64,000 bases of DNA from an uncultured Romboutsia sp. (GTDB lineage Bacteria > Bacillota > Clostridia > Peptostreptococcales > Peptostreptococcaceae): contig CALFLM010000088.1 in assembly GCA_937880075.1 (NCBI GenBank), forward strand, positions 35,449 through 99,448, written 5' to 3'. The notes beneath the pieces were generated by a model that worked only from the letters and a program-made list of their open reading frames with translations, searched no databases and was not told where the DNA came from. Position numbers and translations under genes: made by a program. This document shows positions 42,647-51,467 of this stretch, in pieces (the first letter of the stretch is position 1; each line of letters begins with the position of its first letter).

Positions 42647-42955
42647 TTAGTTTATCATCTTCGAAATTCTATCATAATAAACATTTGACATGATTTTACA
42701 GAATGTACCTTGGTCAATAACAAACTGATCAACAACATGTCCACCATTAGAAATTGTCACCTTAATATCTAATGAGTTAGGAGACTTCCATCCTTGGTTC
42801 ATTGGTCGCATCTCAGTATAAGCAGATATTTTATTTCCAGGGAACATTTTATGTTCTACCATGAACTGAGTAATATGGCTCTTTTCACCGATATAACATT
42901 CAAATGAAAATCCATATTCATTCTTCCAGTTTACTTTTTTATTGATGTATCTCAT
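42647..42955 (-). CDS. Small protein of unknown function
   Basis: About 102 residues from the ATG at 42955 (MRYINKKVNW). A longer reading from 43033 would overlap the preceding gene by 68 nt and begins with a non-protein-like hydrophobic stretch, so the shorter form is preferred. It is soluble, with strands around NSLDIKVTISNGGHVVDQFV. Confidence 0.65.
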   Translation of the reverse strand: MRYINKKVNWKNEYGFSFECYIGEKSHITQFMVEHKMFPGNKISAYTEMRPMNQGWKSPNSLDIKVTISNGGHVVDQFVIDQGTFCKIMSNVYYDRISKMIN

Positions 42956-42965
42956 AGTCCTTAGT

Positions 42966-43724
42966 TTACTTAAAATTCTTGTACTTGTCAATGTACTCTT
43001 GTGGAGCAAGAACATTAGTATCATCAGGAACATCAGTTACCTTGGCTTCTGCAATCTCATCAATCTTACTTGTTCGCTCCATCACTGTCATTTCATTAGT
43101 ATAGTCACTCATCAAATCACTCAAGTCAATATCAAACTTAACTGCCTTAGAACATGAATTAGCAATATAAGTTGAAATCAATGTAAGTACCTCTGCTCGC
43201 TTCATCTCAATCTTGTTGCTAAGCTTAGCCATTGTTGCATTTACATTCATCACCTGATTCTTCAAATTATCCAATGATTTCTTAGATGCGGCAATTGACT
43301 TATCAAGCTGTTCTACCTGCATTACCATCTGACCACCAATATTAGGATCTGAATCGGGATTTTCCTTCATCTTCAAGATAGATGATACAATATTCTGCTT
43401 TGCATTCTGCAACTTAGTAATATTGCTGTTGATATTTGATTCAGTATTTGTAAGATTTACAATTACCTTCTTTACTTCATCAACCTTAGCGGCTTTGTAA
43501 TCATCCAATGCATCAAGCATTTCTTGCTGAATATCTTCTGGCGTCCGCAACTTACGATTCAGATCATCCATATAATGTGAGAACTTCTTTTGAAGAGTAT
43601 GTGCTAGCTTCTCACCAGAACTCTTCTTATAATTGGCTTTCTTTCGTCCGGTAAGATAGCATACTACCAAGAAAGTTACAACTACAATTACAACACCTAA
43701 AATTACATTTGTTACCAATTCCAT
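42966..43724 (-). CDS. Membrane-anchored coiled-coil protein
   Basis: A 252-residue protein with one N-terminal transmembrane segment (VILGVVIVVVTFLVVCYLTG), then about 180 residues of predicted coiled coil (VDEVKKVIVNLTNTESNINS..., LDNLKNQVMNVNATMAKLSN). The topology recalls LemA- or PspA-like proteins, but no signature allows assignment. It sits two nt after the next membrane gene, so both may act together at the membrane. Confidence 0.65.
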   Translation of the reverse strand: MELVTNVILGVVIVVVTFLVVCYLTGRKKANYKKSSGEKLAHTLQKKFSHYMDDLNRKLRTPEDIQQEMLDALDDYKAAKVDEVKKVIVNLTNTESNINSNITKLQNAKQNIVSSILKMKENPDSDPNIGGQMVMQVEQLDKSIAASKKSLDNLKNQVMNVNATMAKLSNKIEMKRAEVLTLISTYIANSCSKAVKFDIDLSDLMSDYTNEMTVMERTSKIDEIAEAKVTDVPDDTNVLAPQEYIDKYKNFK

Positions 43725-43726
43725 TT

Positions 43727-44239
43727 TTATTTACTTAATTTATGAATTAATTTATTAATATCTGATTGCAAATCTTCTTCTGCATGTTTATTCAATTCAT
43801 TCTGCTTATTTCTGTTTCTTCTTTCATTCTCATTGTAATATTTATTAAACTTACTATAAGAAATGAATGGGGCACAATAGAAATATTCAGTTATTGTATT
43901 TCCTGTTATATCTTCATAGTTATATTTGTTTTCAGACTTGAATACCCATCTGAAAATGTTTGCAATAAAATAGAATATCACACAGATATTTGTACATTGA
44001 TAAAATGCCCACCAGAATCTTTCTGTTTCACACATCTTTTCTAAACTAGGTATATTACTATGACAGATAATAGTTGTAAAGAAAACTACTGTTGTAATTG
44101 CAACAACCATATAGATAACTAAAAATGATATATCACACACTATTAAATTGTTCTTTGCATCTTTCTTTGGAAGATACATACATCCAAAAATTCCAAGCAA
44201 ATTTGCTCTAATCCATTGTAATAATTTATTATTCATCAT
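43727..44239 (-). CDS. Membrane protein of unknown function
   Basis: A 170-residue protein with two or three hydrophobic segments (LIVCDISFLVIYMVVAITTV, TNICVIFYFIANIFRWVF) and a charged C-terminal tail (ENERRNRNKQNELNKHAEED). It lies 8 nt after the 49-residue membrane peptide gene. Confidence 0.65.
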   Translation of the reverse strand: MMNNKLLQWIRANLLGIFGCMYLPKKDAKNNLIVCDISFLVIYMVVAITTVVFFTTIICHSNIPSLEKMCETERFWWAFYQCTNICVIFYFIANIFRWVFKSENKYNYEDITGNTITEYFYCAPFISYSKFNKYYNENERRNRNKQNELNKHAEEDLQSDINKLIHKLSK

Positions 44240-44247
44240 ATTTTAAC

Positions 44248-44397
44248 TTATTTCTTAATTGATGTTACGATATCATTAACTACAGGGCCAAAGATATCTT
44301 TGATATTCCAAATAATTGATTCAATAAGTACTTTAAGGAACCAACCAAATACAAAGAGTAGCAATACACAACCAATAAAACCAATAAACTCCATCAT
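44248..44397 (-). CDS. Small membrane peptide
   Basis: A 49-residue protein, MMEFIGFIGCVLLLFVFGWF then a charged amphipathic C-terminus ending TSIKK. One transmembrane helix is evident. It is the first gene after the promoter at 44432-44459 and heads the membrane operon. Confidence 0.6.
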   Translation of the reverse strand: MMEFIGFIGCVLLLFVFGWFLKVLIESIIWNIKDIFGPVVNDIVTSIKK

Positions 44398-44431
44398 AAC
44401 TTTTCTTAATTATTTTAATTTTTACATAATA

Positions 44432-44459
44432 AATATAAAATTTCTTTAAAGAATTTCAA
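44432..44459 (-). promoter_or_regulatory. Promoter, TTGAAA-N16-TATATT type
   Basis: TTGAAA (44454-44459) and TATATT (44432-44437), spacing 16, 35 nt before the first gene of the membrane operon. Confidence 0.8.
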
Positions 44460-44464
44460 TTGAA

Positions 44465-44701
44465 ATGAATCAAAATTATAAAAAAATACAAGGGCTACCT
44501 CTTTCAGCATTACAACCTATGATATTAGGAAAGAATATTGAAATGATAGCCACATGTGATCTATTTCCAAATTTTCATGTTAATGGAATAGTGTATAAAA
44601 TTGAACAACCATCAAATATCTGTATCATATATGTAAAAGAAAAGAACAGAATAGTAAAAGTTGATGGTGGAATGAATGGTTTGTCATTTGTTTATCAATA
44701 G
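44465..44701 (+). CDS. Small plus-strand protein of unknown function
   Basis: A 78-residue frame with protein-like codon use (YKKIQGLPLSALQPMILGKN), convergent with the 44705-45289 gene and divergent from the membrane operon. It is the only plus-strand gene between 37449 and the right edge. Not recognised; moderately likely to be real. Confidence 0.5.
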   Translation: MNQNYKKIQGLPLSALQPMILGKNIEMIATCDLFPNFHVNGIVYKIEQPSNICIIYVKEKNRIVKVDGGMNGLSFVYQ

Positions 44702-44704
44702 ATT

Positions 44705-45289
44705 TTACCAATATCCACTATTCAATGTTCCATTCTCTCTTGCTCCTTTTACTTGTGCTTCTCTTATCTTTATATCCAATATATGCTTACCTAATGGTTT
44801 CAAGAATGGCTTAATTGTTTTTTGTACTGGATATTCTTTATCTTCTTTATTATAATAGCTAACCCATTGATTTTCTACATACGAATCATATAATGCATCT
44901 TCTTCTGGTTTCTTCAATTCTCCTGTTATGCTATTGACATTGTTCATCATGGAAAGAATGCCTTCCCAATAGCAAACATCAAGTACTTCTCCATCATGTT
45001 TTGGTGCTAGAAAATCAATATGAAGTGAAATATGTTTGAATAAAGTAATTTCTATATATGGATCTTCTTCATATTCAAGCATTCCATATTTGCTTTTCCA
45101 TCCTAATCCAACTCCATATATTTCTAATATATTCATTGGATCTACACCATGATACTTTCTCTGCCAAAATCTAAATTTCATCTTTGGCTTTATGAAGTAT
45201 TTTCTTCCATACTTCTCCCATATTTCTAATGGGTTTTCCCAATAGATTTTGAATAAATTATAAAACTTCCAATGCATGATTTTATCCAA
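44705..45289 (-). CDS. Protein of unknown function
   Basis: A 194-residue soluble protein, rich in Trp and Tyr (FRFWQRKYHGVDPMNILEIY). Not recognised. It follows the sigma-factor gene after 5 nt, so it is cotranscribed with it. Confidence 0.65.
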   Translation of the reverse strand: MDKIMHWKFYNLFKIYWENPLEIWEKYGRKYFIKPKMKFRFWQRKYHGVDPMNILEIYGVGLGWKSKYGMLEYEEDPYIEITLFKHISLHIDFLAPKHDGEVLDVCYWEGILSMMNNVNSITGELKKPEEDALYDSYVENQWVSYYNKEDKEYPVQKTIKPFLKPLGKHILDIKIREAQVKGARENGTLNSGYW

Positions 45290-45294
45290 ATTAT

Positions 45295-46548
45295 TTAGTT
45301 ACTACCATTCATCATATTCATTATTATTTCTTTCTTTTCTGGAGTCATATTTTCTAATATCTTATCAGTTGCATCTTTCAAAGTCATCTTGACGGTTGAT
45401 AGAGAAACACCTTCATTTTCTGCTAATTCTGATACTGACATACTGTAAGGCATACCAACACCATATCGTTTCTTCATCATCCTCTTTGCTGTAGGTGACA
45501 ATGGTTCTAACAATTCATCTATAGCATTCCTCAAACTAGATATACGTTCTTCTTCATCTAACTTATTGTCTTCGATGATGAATTCATCATTAGCCATCTT
45601 GCTTATATCATTGTCATGATAACAATCATCTGTATAAGGATTGATTCCATCCAATCTTATTATATCAGCTAATTTTGTTCCTTTACCAGCATTAGGTACT
45701 CTTACAACTTGACCTTGTCTTGATATATCTACTAATATGCTTGCCCTAATCCATTGAAATGCAACAGAAGCAAACACCGCAGTCTTTACATTCTTATCAA
45801 CCCAGGCATAGAATTCTGATGTATTGTTGAATCCATCAACAGGTAATTTGCTTAATGTTTCATCAAGAAGCTTATCATAAGTAAATCCTTCTTTTATTAT
45901 GTTCTTAGCTTTTTCATAACATATAGGACTATCCTCATTGCATTCCAGCTTTATCTTTTGCTTGATAGAATTTCTCAAATTTGCTTTAGATGTATCAAAT
46001 CTGTCGAATGCCGCTATCAATCCTTCATTACCAGCTTGAATCAAATCATCAAATGGCATTCCAAGATTCTGATAACGTTTAGCACAATTTACAACTAATT
46101 TAAGATTGTTCTTTAAGAATATATCTCTATTTTCATCACAGAATACTAAATCATCACATTCATTTTGTGGATGCTCTATATATTGCTTCTTTACTTCATT
46201 AAAGTATCTATCTATATTGTTGTCAAAGGTCTTATCAGTATACTGCTTTACTAAACTTGCTCTTGCTTTTTTCTTAGCAGCAAGATATAATGTAGTTGCA
46301 TCTGTTTTAGAAATAAATGGAGCTACTCTCATAGCTTCATCTATATAAGTACAAATTATATCCTTTTCATGACAATCCCTTATAGCCCTAATTTCATCCT
46401 TCATCAATTGAGTCCAATCTGCAAGGAAATTATCTTCTTCTATACCTAACCAAGGACCAAATACAGGATATTTCTTTTTCAATGCTTTTACAAAGTCAAC
46501 AATACGCTTTGTATTTGCTTTATTTATAGTTACTTTAATACGTGGCAC
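45295..46548 (-). CDS. Sigma-70-family RNA polymerase sigma factor
   Basis: A 417-residue sigma-like protein. Region 2 is split: KLVVNCAKRYQNLGMPFDDLIQAGNEGLIAAFDRFD (150-185) matches 2.1-2.2, then about 72 unrelated residues, then FASVAFQWIRASILVDISRQGQVVRVP (259-285) matching 2.3-2.4 (the FSTYAxWWIRQAI segment). Region 4 is LSPTAKRMMKKRYGVG...SVSELAENEGVSLSTVKMTL (350-390), a helix-turn-helix. It could redirect host RNA polymerase to phage promoters, for example the TTGAAA-N16-TATATT sites or the candidate late promoters. The insertion inside region 2 is unusual. The first 130 residues are not assigned. Confidence 0.8.
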   Translation of the reverse strand: MPRIKVTINKANTKRIVDFVKALKKKYPVFGPWLGIEEDNFLADWTQLMKDEIRAIRDCHEKDIICTYIDEAMRVAPFISKTDATTLYLAAKKKARASLVKQYTDKTFDNNIDRYFNEVKKQYIEHPQNECDDLVFCDENRDIFLKNNLKLVVNCAKRYQNLGMPFDDLIQAGNEGLIAAFDRFDTSKANLRNSIKQKIKLECNEDSPICYEKAKNIIKEGFTYDKLLDETLSKLPVDGFNNTSEFYAWVDKNVKTAVFASVAFQWIRASILVDISRQGQVVRVPNAGKGTKLADIIRLDGINPYTDDCYHDNDISKMANDEFIIEDNKLDEEERISSLRNAIDELLEPLSPTAKRMMKKRYGVGMPYSMSVSELAENEGVSLSTVKMTLKDATDKILENMTPEKKEIIMNMMNGSN

Positions 46549-46689
46549 TTTTTACTTTTTACATGTATTTTCCATACAATTAAAATAGTAAAAATACCAC
46601 GTATTATTCAAATATACAAATGTTAAATATTATTAAAATTTAAGATAAAGCCTTTTTAATCTCATTTAGCTTTTCTTTATGTTCTTTTA

Positions 46690-46846
46690 TAGTGTATTTT
46701 ATTAATATTAACTTATTTATTTTATATATAAAATATGGTATAAACAAAATAAAATTTCATTTTATTGACTTAAAGTCAATCTAATTGGGTTCACTACAAA
46801 CCTCATATTCGCTGGCTCTATTACTAGAGCATCACGCTTTACATTT
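46690..46846 (-). pseudogene. Solitary copy of the tnpB 3' end and omega-RNA-like region
   Basis: 157 bp closely match 62198-62366, the 3' end of tnpB and its downstream flank. It encodes the last tnpB residues (VKRDALVIEP...LTLSQ stop) and keeps the hairpin GCTCTA-TTAC-TAGAGC (46815-46830), then the same downstream AT-rich promoter-like flank with a degraded -35/-10. No other part of tnpB is present. It lies in the 306-bp gap between the sigma-factor gene and the 46855-47193 gene; the remaining 140 bp (46549-46689) holds nothing recognisable. Confidence 0.8.
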
Positions 46847-46854
46847 GTTATATC

Positions 46855-47193
46855 TTATTTAACAGTAATAGCAATATGATAATTACCATCCTTTATTGTA
46901 GTAGTAAACATATAAGCTGATTCTACTGGTTTATTGAGGAAACAAATAGGAATCTTCTTCCATTCTGATTCAGAAATAATACCTCCTATATACTTTACTT
47001 CTACAATAGGTTCATCATACAACTCTTTAACCTTATATATCTGAACAGTACCTACACTATGACATTTTCCGTTCTGTTCTAACTCTTGAATATCATTCAA
47101 CATTAACTGCAATGATGTACCAGAATCAAAATCTATAGAATAAAGAGCACACATAGTCTCTTCATCCAACTGTTGAAAATTTAAACTAATCAT
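46855..47193 (-). CDS. Protein of unknown function
   Basis: A 112-residue soluble, beta-rich protein (SVGTVQIYKVKELYDEPIVEV). Not recognised. Its stop codon lies directly beside the tnpB-derived fragment, and its upstream region has the ATTTTATTAATATTA leader seen before several small genes. Confidence 0.65.
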   Translation of the reverse strand: MISLNFQQLDEETMCALYSIDFDSGTSLQLMLNDIQELEQNGKCHSVGTVQIYKVKELYDEPIVEVKYIGGIISESEWKKIPICFLNKPVESAYMFTTTIKDGNYHIAITVK

Positions 47194-47217
47194 AGCATAT
47201 TTTATTAATATTATATA

Positions 47218-47451
47218 TTAACATCTAGAACCATAAACAAAACCTACCACTCTCATCTGATCACCAAACTTATCCTTAACTGATACATTTGAATGACCTT
47301 TCTCTTCAACATCGTCAACGATGACAACTTGATCTTGTGATACTCCAGTCATATCACAAACATATTCATTGACTTCATCAAGTGAATCAAAATTTATTGT
47401 TTGTCTAGTTGAATCAACATAAAGTGTATATGAATTAAATTTACTTTTCAT
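47218..47451 (-). CDS. Small protein of unknown function
   Basis: A 77-residue protein with DQVVIVDDVEEKGHSNVSV and no recognised domain. It overlaps the upstream gene by 11 nt. Confidence 0.6.
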   Translation of the reverse strand: MKSKFNSYTLYVDSTRQTINFDSLDEVNEYVCDMTGVSQDQVVIVDDVEEKGHSNVSVKDKFGDQMRVVGFVYGSRC

Positions 47452-48028
47452 TTCTCAATTTTGTTAGAATTTTTTCTAATGTATATAAATCTGAATTTTC
47501 AATATTATCAATAAACAAAGTATCTGTATTCAACATCAAACTCAATTCAGCAATATCTTTCTTCAGTTGCTTTTCTTTTCTGATTTTTTCTTTATATTCA
47601 TCAAGAGCTTTAGTAATACGCTTGTAATACTCATCATTGCTTTCATACTTCTTTTTAATGATATTTACATTAACATCGTAAGAAGTATTGCAGTTATATG
47701 CTTTATATTCATGTTCATCAAACTTTACTTCTGTATCTGAACCATACTTTTCTATTGCTTCATCTATAATAGATTTCAAATCACCTAAAGTAGTATGTCC
47801 AAATGTAGAATCTGATGTTTTGAATCTCTCATCAGGAGTTCCAAACACTTCGCCTTTACAATTTCTATTGTCACAATCACATAAGTATTCATCCTTTTCT
47901 CTTGAATACTCTATCATTGGTACATTTTCTGGTAAGAATCCTCTATCCGGAACAACAAACCCTGGATATTCTCGTACAATATCCTTTACAAGATCATCCA
48001 GGGTTTTTGCATTCATTTCTTTTTCCAT
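47441..48028 (-). CDS. Protein of unknown function with coiled-coil end
   Basis: A 195-residue protein. CDCDNRNCKGEVF near residue 50 may be a metal-binding loop; the last 60 residues are a charged coiled coil. Not recognised. It lies 12 nt after the 48041-48424 gene. Confidence 0.6.
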   Translation of the reverse strand: MEKEMNAKTLDDLVKDIVREYPGFVVPDRGFLPENVPMIEYSREKDEYLCDCDNRNCKGEVFGTPDERFKTSDSTFGHTTLGDLKSIIDEAIEKYGSDTEVKFDEHEYKAYNCNTSYDVNVNIIKKKYESNDEYYKRITKALDEYKEKIRKEKQLKKDIAELSLMLNTDTLFIDNIENSDLYTLEKILTKLRNEK

Positions 48029-48040
48029 GAATATTCTATA

Positions 48041-48424
48041 TTAAAGAGTTTCTACTGGATCAGAAGTATTGAATGTAAAATTGTCACTAATAAACTGATT
48101 ATAATCAGACTTATTAATCTTATAATACTGAGGTGTTGTAGTATGTACATAATACTCACCATCTTTATCAGTTGTCTGAATACCAATTACGTAGTCATTT
48201 CTTACTATCAAACCACTAACAAATGTATAGAATTCTGAACGAGAAAGACACTTTTTAAGGTATTCATAATCATTTTTATTGATTTTGTAATACTGTGATG
48301 TTACTGTATGTACATAATATTCATCCTTATTAGATGGATTAGGCTGAATTCCTACAATATTTGAAAACTTAATAATCAACCCATTTGAAAGTACTGCAAA
48401 CTGTGAATTACTTGACTGTGTCAT
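48041..48424 (-). CDS. Two-repeat small protein
   Basis: A 127-residue protein made of two copies of a 45-residue module: GLIIKFSNIVGIQPNPSNKD..YYVHTVTSQYYKINKNDYEYL and a second with VIGIQTTDKDGEYYVHTTTPQYYKINKSDY. The same module occurs once in the protein encoded at 52672-52887. The function is unknown; the mix of strand and short helix suggests a compact binding domain. Confidence 0.65.
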   Translation of the reverse strand: MTQSSNSQFAVLSNGLIIKFSNIVGIQPNPSNKDEYYVHTVTSQYYKINKNDYEYLKKCLSRSEFYTFVSGLIVRNDYVIGIQTTDKDGEYYVHTTTPQYYKINKSDYNQFISDNFTFNTSDPVETL

Positions 48425-48475
48425 AATTTTTATAATTTAATTTTATATTTGTATTTAATTTATATTTTAATTCTT

Positions 48476-48865
48476 TTAATCAAACAAACTTACTAGATAA
48501 TCTTCAAGTTCACCATCAATATCCAAGCGACCACTTTGCCATGCTCTATCAACATCCATGCTGAACCATCCACCATCTACTGTTCTAGCAAACCAAATTA
48601 GATTCTTATCATAATCTTTAATTTCACAAGCAACAATATAATCAGTTGTCTTATTCCAAATCCAATTATGAGTTTTAGATTCACGTTCAAAAGCCTTCTT
48701 GACTTTATCAGGTGCATCATCATATACCATTACTTGCTTTACTCTTGCTTGATACATTCTGCTATATGAAATCTTACCATCATCAAAGAACATGCAAGTC
48801 TGATTTACCTTTGGGATTGGCTTTTCATTAAATTTCATCCGCTTGCTATTAATTGTTTTATTCAT
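48476..48865 (-). CDS. Protein of unknown function
   Basis: A 129-residue soluble protein with several Trp residues (RTVDGGWFSMDVDRAWQSG). Not recognised. A weak promoter (48893-48920) precedes it. Confidence 0.6.
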   Translation of the reverse strand: MNKTINSKRMKFNEKPIPKVNQTCMFFDDGKISYSRMYQARVKQVMVYDDAPDKVKKAFERESKTHNWIWNKTTDYIVACEIKDYDKNLIWFARTVDGGWFSMDVDRAWQSGRLDIDGELEDYLVSLFD

Positions 48866-48892
48866 AATTTATATAATCATTTTAACATTATA

Positions 48893-48920
48893 AATATAGA
48901 AAAGTTTGATTAAAATTTAA
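48893..48920 (-). promoter_or_regulatory. Promoter, TTAAAT-N16-TATATT type
   Basis: TATATT (48893-48898) with a weaker -35 TTAAAT (48915-48920), spacing 16, 27 nt before the 48476-48865 gene. Confidence 0.55.
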
Positions 48921-48929
48921 ACTATTTTA

Positions 48930-49916
48930 TTATTTATTTCGTCTCCAATGGCAATCTTTCAGATAGTCAAAACATGACTGACCACCATCTTCTTTATCTT
49001 TATTGTATTCTGCTAATGTATCGACAATCTTTTCAATAGACTTGTCATTTACAGTATCAGATACTTCATATCCAAGAAGCCAATCTACTTCTTTCATGAT
49101 ATTGTACCATTCATCATCTGTTTGATATATAGGGGTAACAGACTTTGTTGTTGTATAAGGGAACTTGTCAAAACAAGCATAAACAAGACCTACCATCAAC
49201 TTCGCAACATCAAACTCTTGATTTGTCAAAACATTAAATACAGGGTAATCTGACATTCTATTTACATACTTGCTTGCAAGCTTCATATATGTTTTAGTTC
49301 TGATATCTGCTTTCTTCTTATAAGAACGTTCAATCTCATCTTTCAATCCATCAATGTATGTGTCAATAGAATATTCAGACATCATGAATGTATAGTAGTC
49401 CTTTGAAATCTTTGGCATCTTAGGTCCACAAACTTTAATCTTAAGCTTATCAAGCAAATCCATATTGCTATCCATATATTCAAAATCATACTGGATAGGA
49501 CAATACTTTCTTCCACCGACATTTATTACATTATTGAAGAATCTTGGCTTTGGAATCAAGTCATACATCATACTAGGATCTGATGTATCATTTACAATAT
49601 ACTTGCATCCATTCTTCTTCAATGAATAGATAATAGTAATATGATACTCTCTTGCAATCTTTGCAGCACACTCCCAGAAATAATGTACCTGGTTGAAGTA
49701 ACTGTCTTCTTTGATAGGTTTACAGATAAGACACCTTACTTTACTGATATCTGAATATTTATCATCCAACCATTCATTCAACAATTTGTTTGTATGCTTT
49801 TCAGCTAATACATTCACACTACCCATGTACTCACCACAAGTTCCATGTTCCATATCTTTGTAGATGAAGATATCAATATCAAACACACTTGCACACTTTC
49901 TAAGTTCTTCAGTCAT
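48930..49916 (-). CDS. Protein of unknown function, paralogue of 49950-50855
   Basis: A 328-residue protein. Its N-terminal third (FWECAAKIAREYHITIIYSL followed by a YIVNDTSDPSMMYDL segment) resembles IWENVCRVAKSLNCTCVCRY and YIAKPSSAPQLVKLY in the neighbouring 301-residue protein, which suggests an old duplication. The strand-helix order is reminiscent of a nuclease or Rossmann-like half-domain, but no catalytic motif is seen. It lies 33 nt after that paralogue. Confidence 0.6.
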   Translation of the reverse strand: MTEELRKCASVFDIDIFIYKDMEHGTCGEYMGSVNVLAEKHTNKLLNEWLDDKYSDISKVRCLICKPIKEDSYFNQVHYFWECAAKIAREYHITIIYSLKKNGCKYIVNDTSDPSMMYDLIPKPRFFNNVINVGGRKYCPIQYDFEYMDSNMDLLDKLKIKVCGPKMPKISKDYYTFMMSEYSIDTYIDGLKDEIERSYKKKADIRTKTYMKLASKYVNRMSDYPVFNVLTNQEFDVAKLMVGLVYACFDKFPYTTTKSVTPIYQTDDEWYNIMKEVDWLLGYEVSDTVNDKSIEKIVDTLAEYNKDKEDGGQSCFDYLKDCHWRRNK

Positions 49917-49949
49917 AATCTATCTATATTAATATTATTTTAATTCTGC

Positions 49950-50855
49950 TTACAAGTAAGAAGGTGACCAATTACATACATAATTAACCAAAGCCATGAT
50001 ATTTGAATATCCTACTTCTTCATTCTTACCATATACTTTATATACATGTTTCTTCATGATGCTTCCGCATTCATTAAGTACTTCCATCTTTCTCATTTCG
50101 CCAGAGAATTTGATACAATATTCAATATACATATCAAGATAGTGCTCACGAATTCTATCATCAATAAATCTATCCTTTCTACCACCAGGTACTAAACAAC
50201 CTATTGGTAAGTCATCATAATAGAAATACTTCTTCTTATTGTTCTTGCAAAGACCTATAATGAATTTGTATAATGTACTAACATACATTCTTACAACCTT
50301 AGAAGTACCATTTGGAAATTCATTTTTCTGTACTTCATCTTCAATATCCGATGCAAATGTATAGAAGATAAGCTGTGCTTTTTCTCTACGCATCTTCTCT
50401 AATTCTTCTGTATAATTCTTTATAGTTTCATTGTAAGAATTCAAATGATGGAAATTGTACAAAACTCTATTTGATGGATAATTGTAATTGCTAGGTGCAT
50501 CTGGGCCAAACTTATGAAGATAATTCTTTTGCAATGCTTCATGGTAAAGCTTTACCAACTGTGGAGCACTAGATGGCTTAGCTATATATGTAATAGCCTT
50601 ATACCGACAAACACAAGTACAATTCAAACTCTTTGCAACTCTACAAACATTTTCCCAAATAGTAATATCATACTTATCTTTGTCATGATCCTCATAAACA
50701 TAGTCAATAACAACAGTACGAATCTTATTATATTCATACTTCTTTCTACGGAGAATGAGTTCAGTAACAGTTACATCACCACTCTCTAACTTCTTTCTTG
50801 ACAAACCAATACAATGTTCATCACTCTTAAACTGGAAACCTACAACTGTAATCAT
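49950..50855 (-). CDS. Protein of unknown function, paralogue of 48930-49916
   Basis: A 301-residue protein related to its neighbour in the N-terminal region (RTVVIDYVYEDHDKDKYDI, IWENVCRVAKSL). The C-terminal half is helical and basic. It starts downstream of a promoter at 50898-50925 that is identical in sequence to the one before the 61815-62174 gene. Confidence 0.6.
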   Translation of the reverse strand: MITVVGFQFKSDEHCIGLSRKKLESGDVTVTELILRRKKYEYNKIRTVVIDYVYEDHDKDKYDITIWENVCRVAKSLNCTCVCRYKAITYIAKPSSAPQLVKLYHEALQKNYLHKFGPDAPSNYNYPSNRVLYNFHHLNSYNETIKNYTEELEKMRREKAQLIFYTFASDIEDEVQKNEFPNGTSKVVRMYVSTLYKFIIGLCKNNKKKYFYYDDLPIGCLVPGGRKDRFIDDRIREHYLDMYIEYCIKFSGEMRKMEVLNECGSIMKKHVYKVYGKNEEVGYSNIMALVNYVCNWSPSYL

Positions 50856-50897
50856 AGCATATTTTATTAATATTAACTTATTTATTTTAACATTTAA

Positions 50898-50925
50898 AAT
50901 ATAGTATAAAACAAATAAATTTCAA
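50898..50925 (-). promoter_or_regulatory. Promoter, TTGAAA-N16-TATATT type
   Basis: TTGAAA (50920-50925) and TATATT (50898-50903), spacing 16. The surrounding 50-60 bp is nearly identical to 62210-62267. Confidence 0.8.
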
Positions 50926-50941
50926 ATAAACTTCAACATTT

Positions 50942-51196
50942 CTAATATGTTCCTAACTTACAAAATGAAAGAATAGAATACTTAAGAATTGTGAAAGTGG
51001 ATTCATAATCAACTCGTTCTTTTCCACAGATTCTATCAGCCCACATCATAAGTACTTTCTCATCTACAACATTTTTGAATTCAATAGGATGTTCTGGTGT
51101 ACTTCTTGTATCTAATACTAAAGAATCAATGTTCTCTACTATCTTATCTGTCTGTATACACCTCTTTACAACTTTATAGCTTACTAGAAACTTCAT
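50942..51196 (-). CDS. VNY-family small protein
   Basis: An 84-residue protein, KFLVSYKVVKRCIQTDKIVE..., clearly paralogous to the gene directly upstream (51209-51463): both end SILSFCKLG(T/P)Y and share NVVD.NVL/KVL..W. It is the product of a local duplication. Function unknown. Confidence 0.65.
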   Translation of the reverse strand: MKFLVSYKVVKRCIQTDKIVENIDSLVLDTRSTPEHPIEFKNVVDEKVLMMWADRICGKERVDYESTFTILKYSILSFCKLGTY

Positions 51197-51208
51197 AACT
51201 TATTTGTC

Positions 51209-51463
51209 TTAATATGGTCCTAATTTACAGAATGAAAGAATAGAACAATTCAATATTGTATATTCATATCCATCAATAAATCTTTCTGTACTGCAAATTT
51301 CAAAACTCCACTTATCTAATACATTTCTGTCAACAACATTATTATATTCAATATGATGCTTATCAGTACTATCTGTGTCTAATACTAAAGCATTAATATT
51401 TTCTACAACAATATCATTTATGTCATTACGTTTAGTTACCTTATAGCTTACTAGAAATTCCAT
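51209..51463 (-). CDS. VNY-family small protein
   Basis: An 84-residue protein from the ATG at 51463 (EFLVSYKVTKRND). An open frame extends upstream to 51658 but overlaps the next gene, so the shorter start is chosen. It is a duplicate of 50942-51196. Related proteins are at 42045-42542 and 54689-54964. Confidence 0.65.
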   Translation of the reverse strand: MEFLVSYKVTKRNDINDIVVENINALVLDTDSTDKHHIEYNNVVDRNVLDKWSFEICSTERFIDGYEYTILNCSILSFCKLGPY

Positions 51464-51467
51464 ATGC

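Noticed and set aside
46640..46747. A 35-residue frame starting with TTG upstream of the sigma-factor gene
   Set aside because: It begins within the degraded promoter of the tnpB-derived fragment and has low-complexity AT-rich codons; only the last 15 residues look protein-like.
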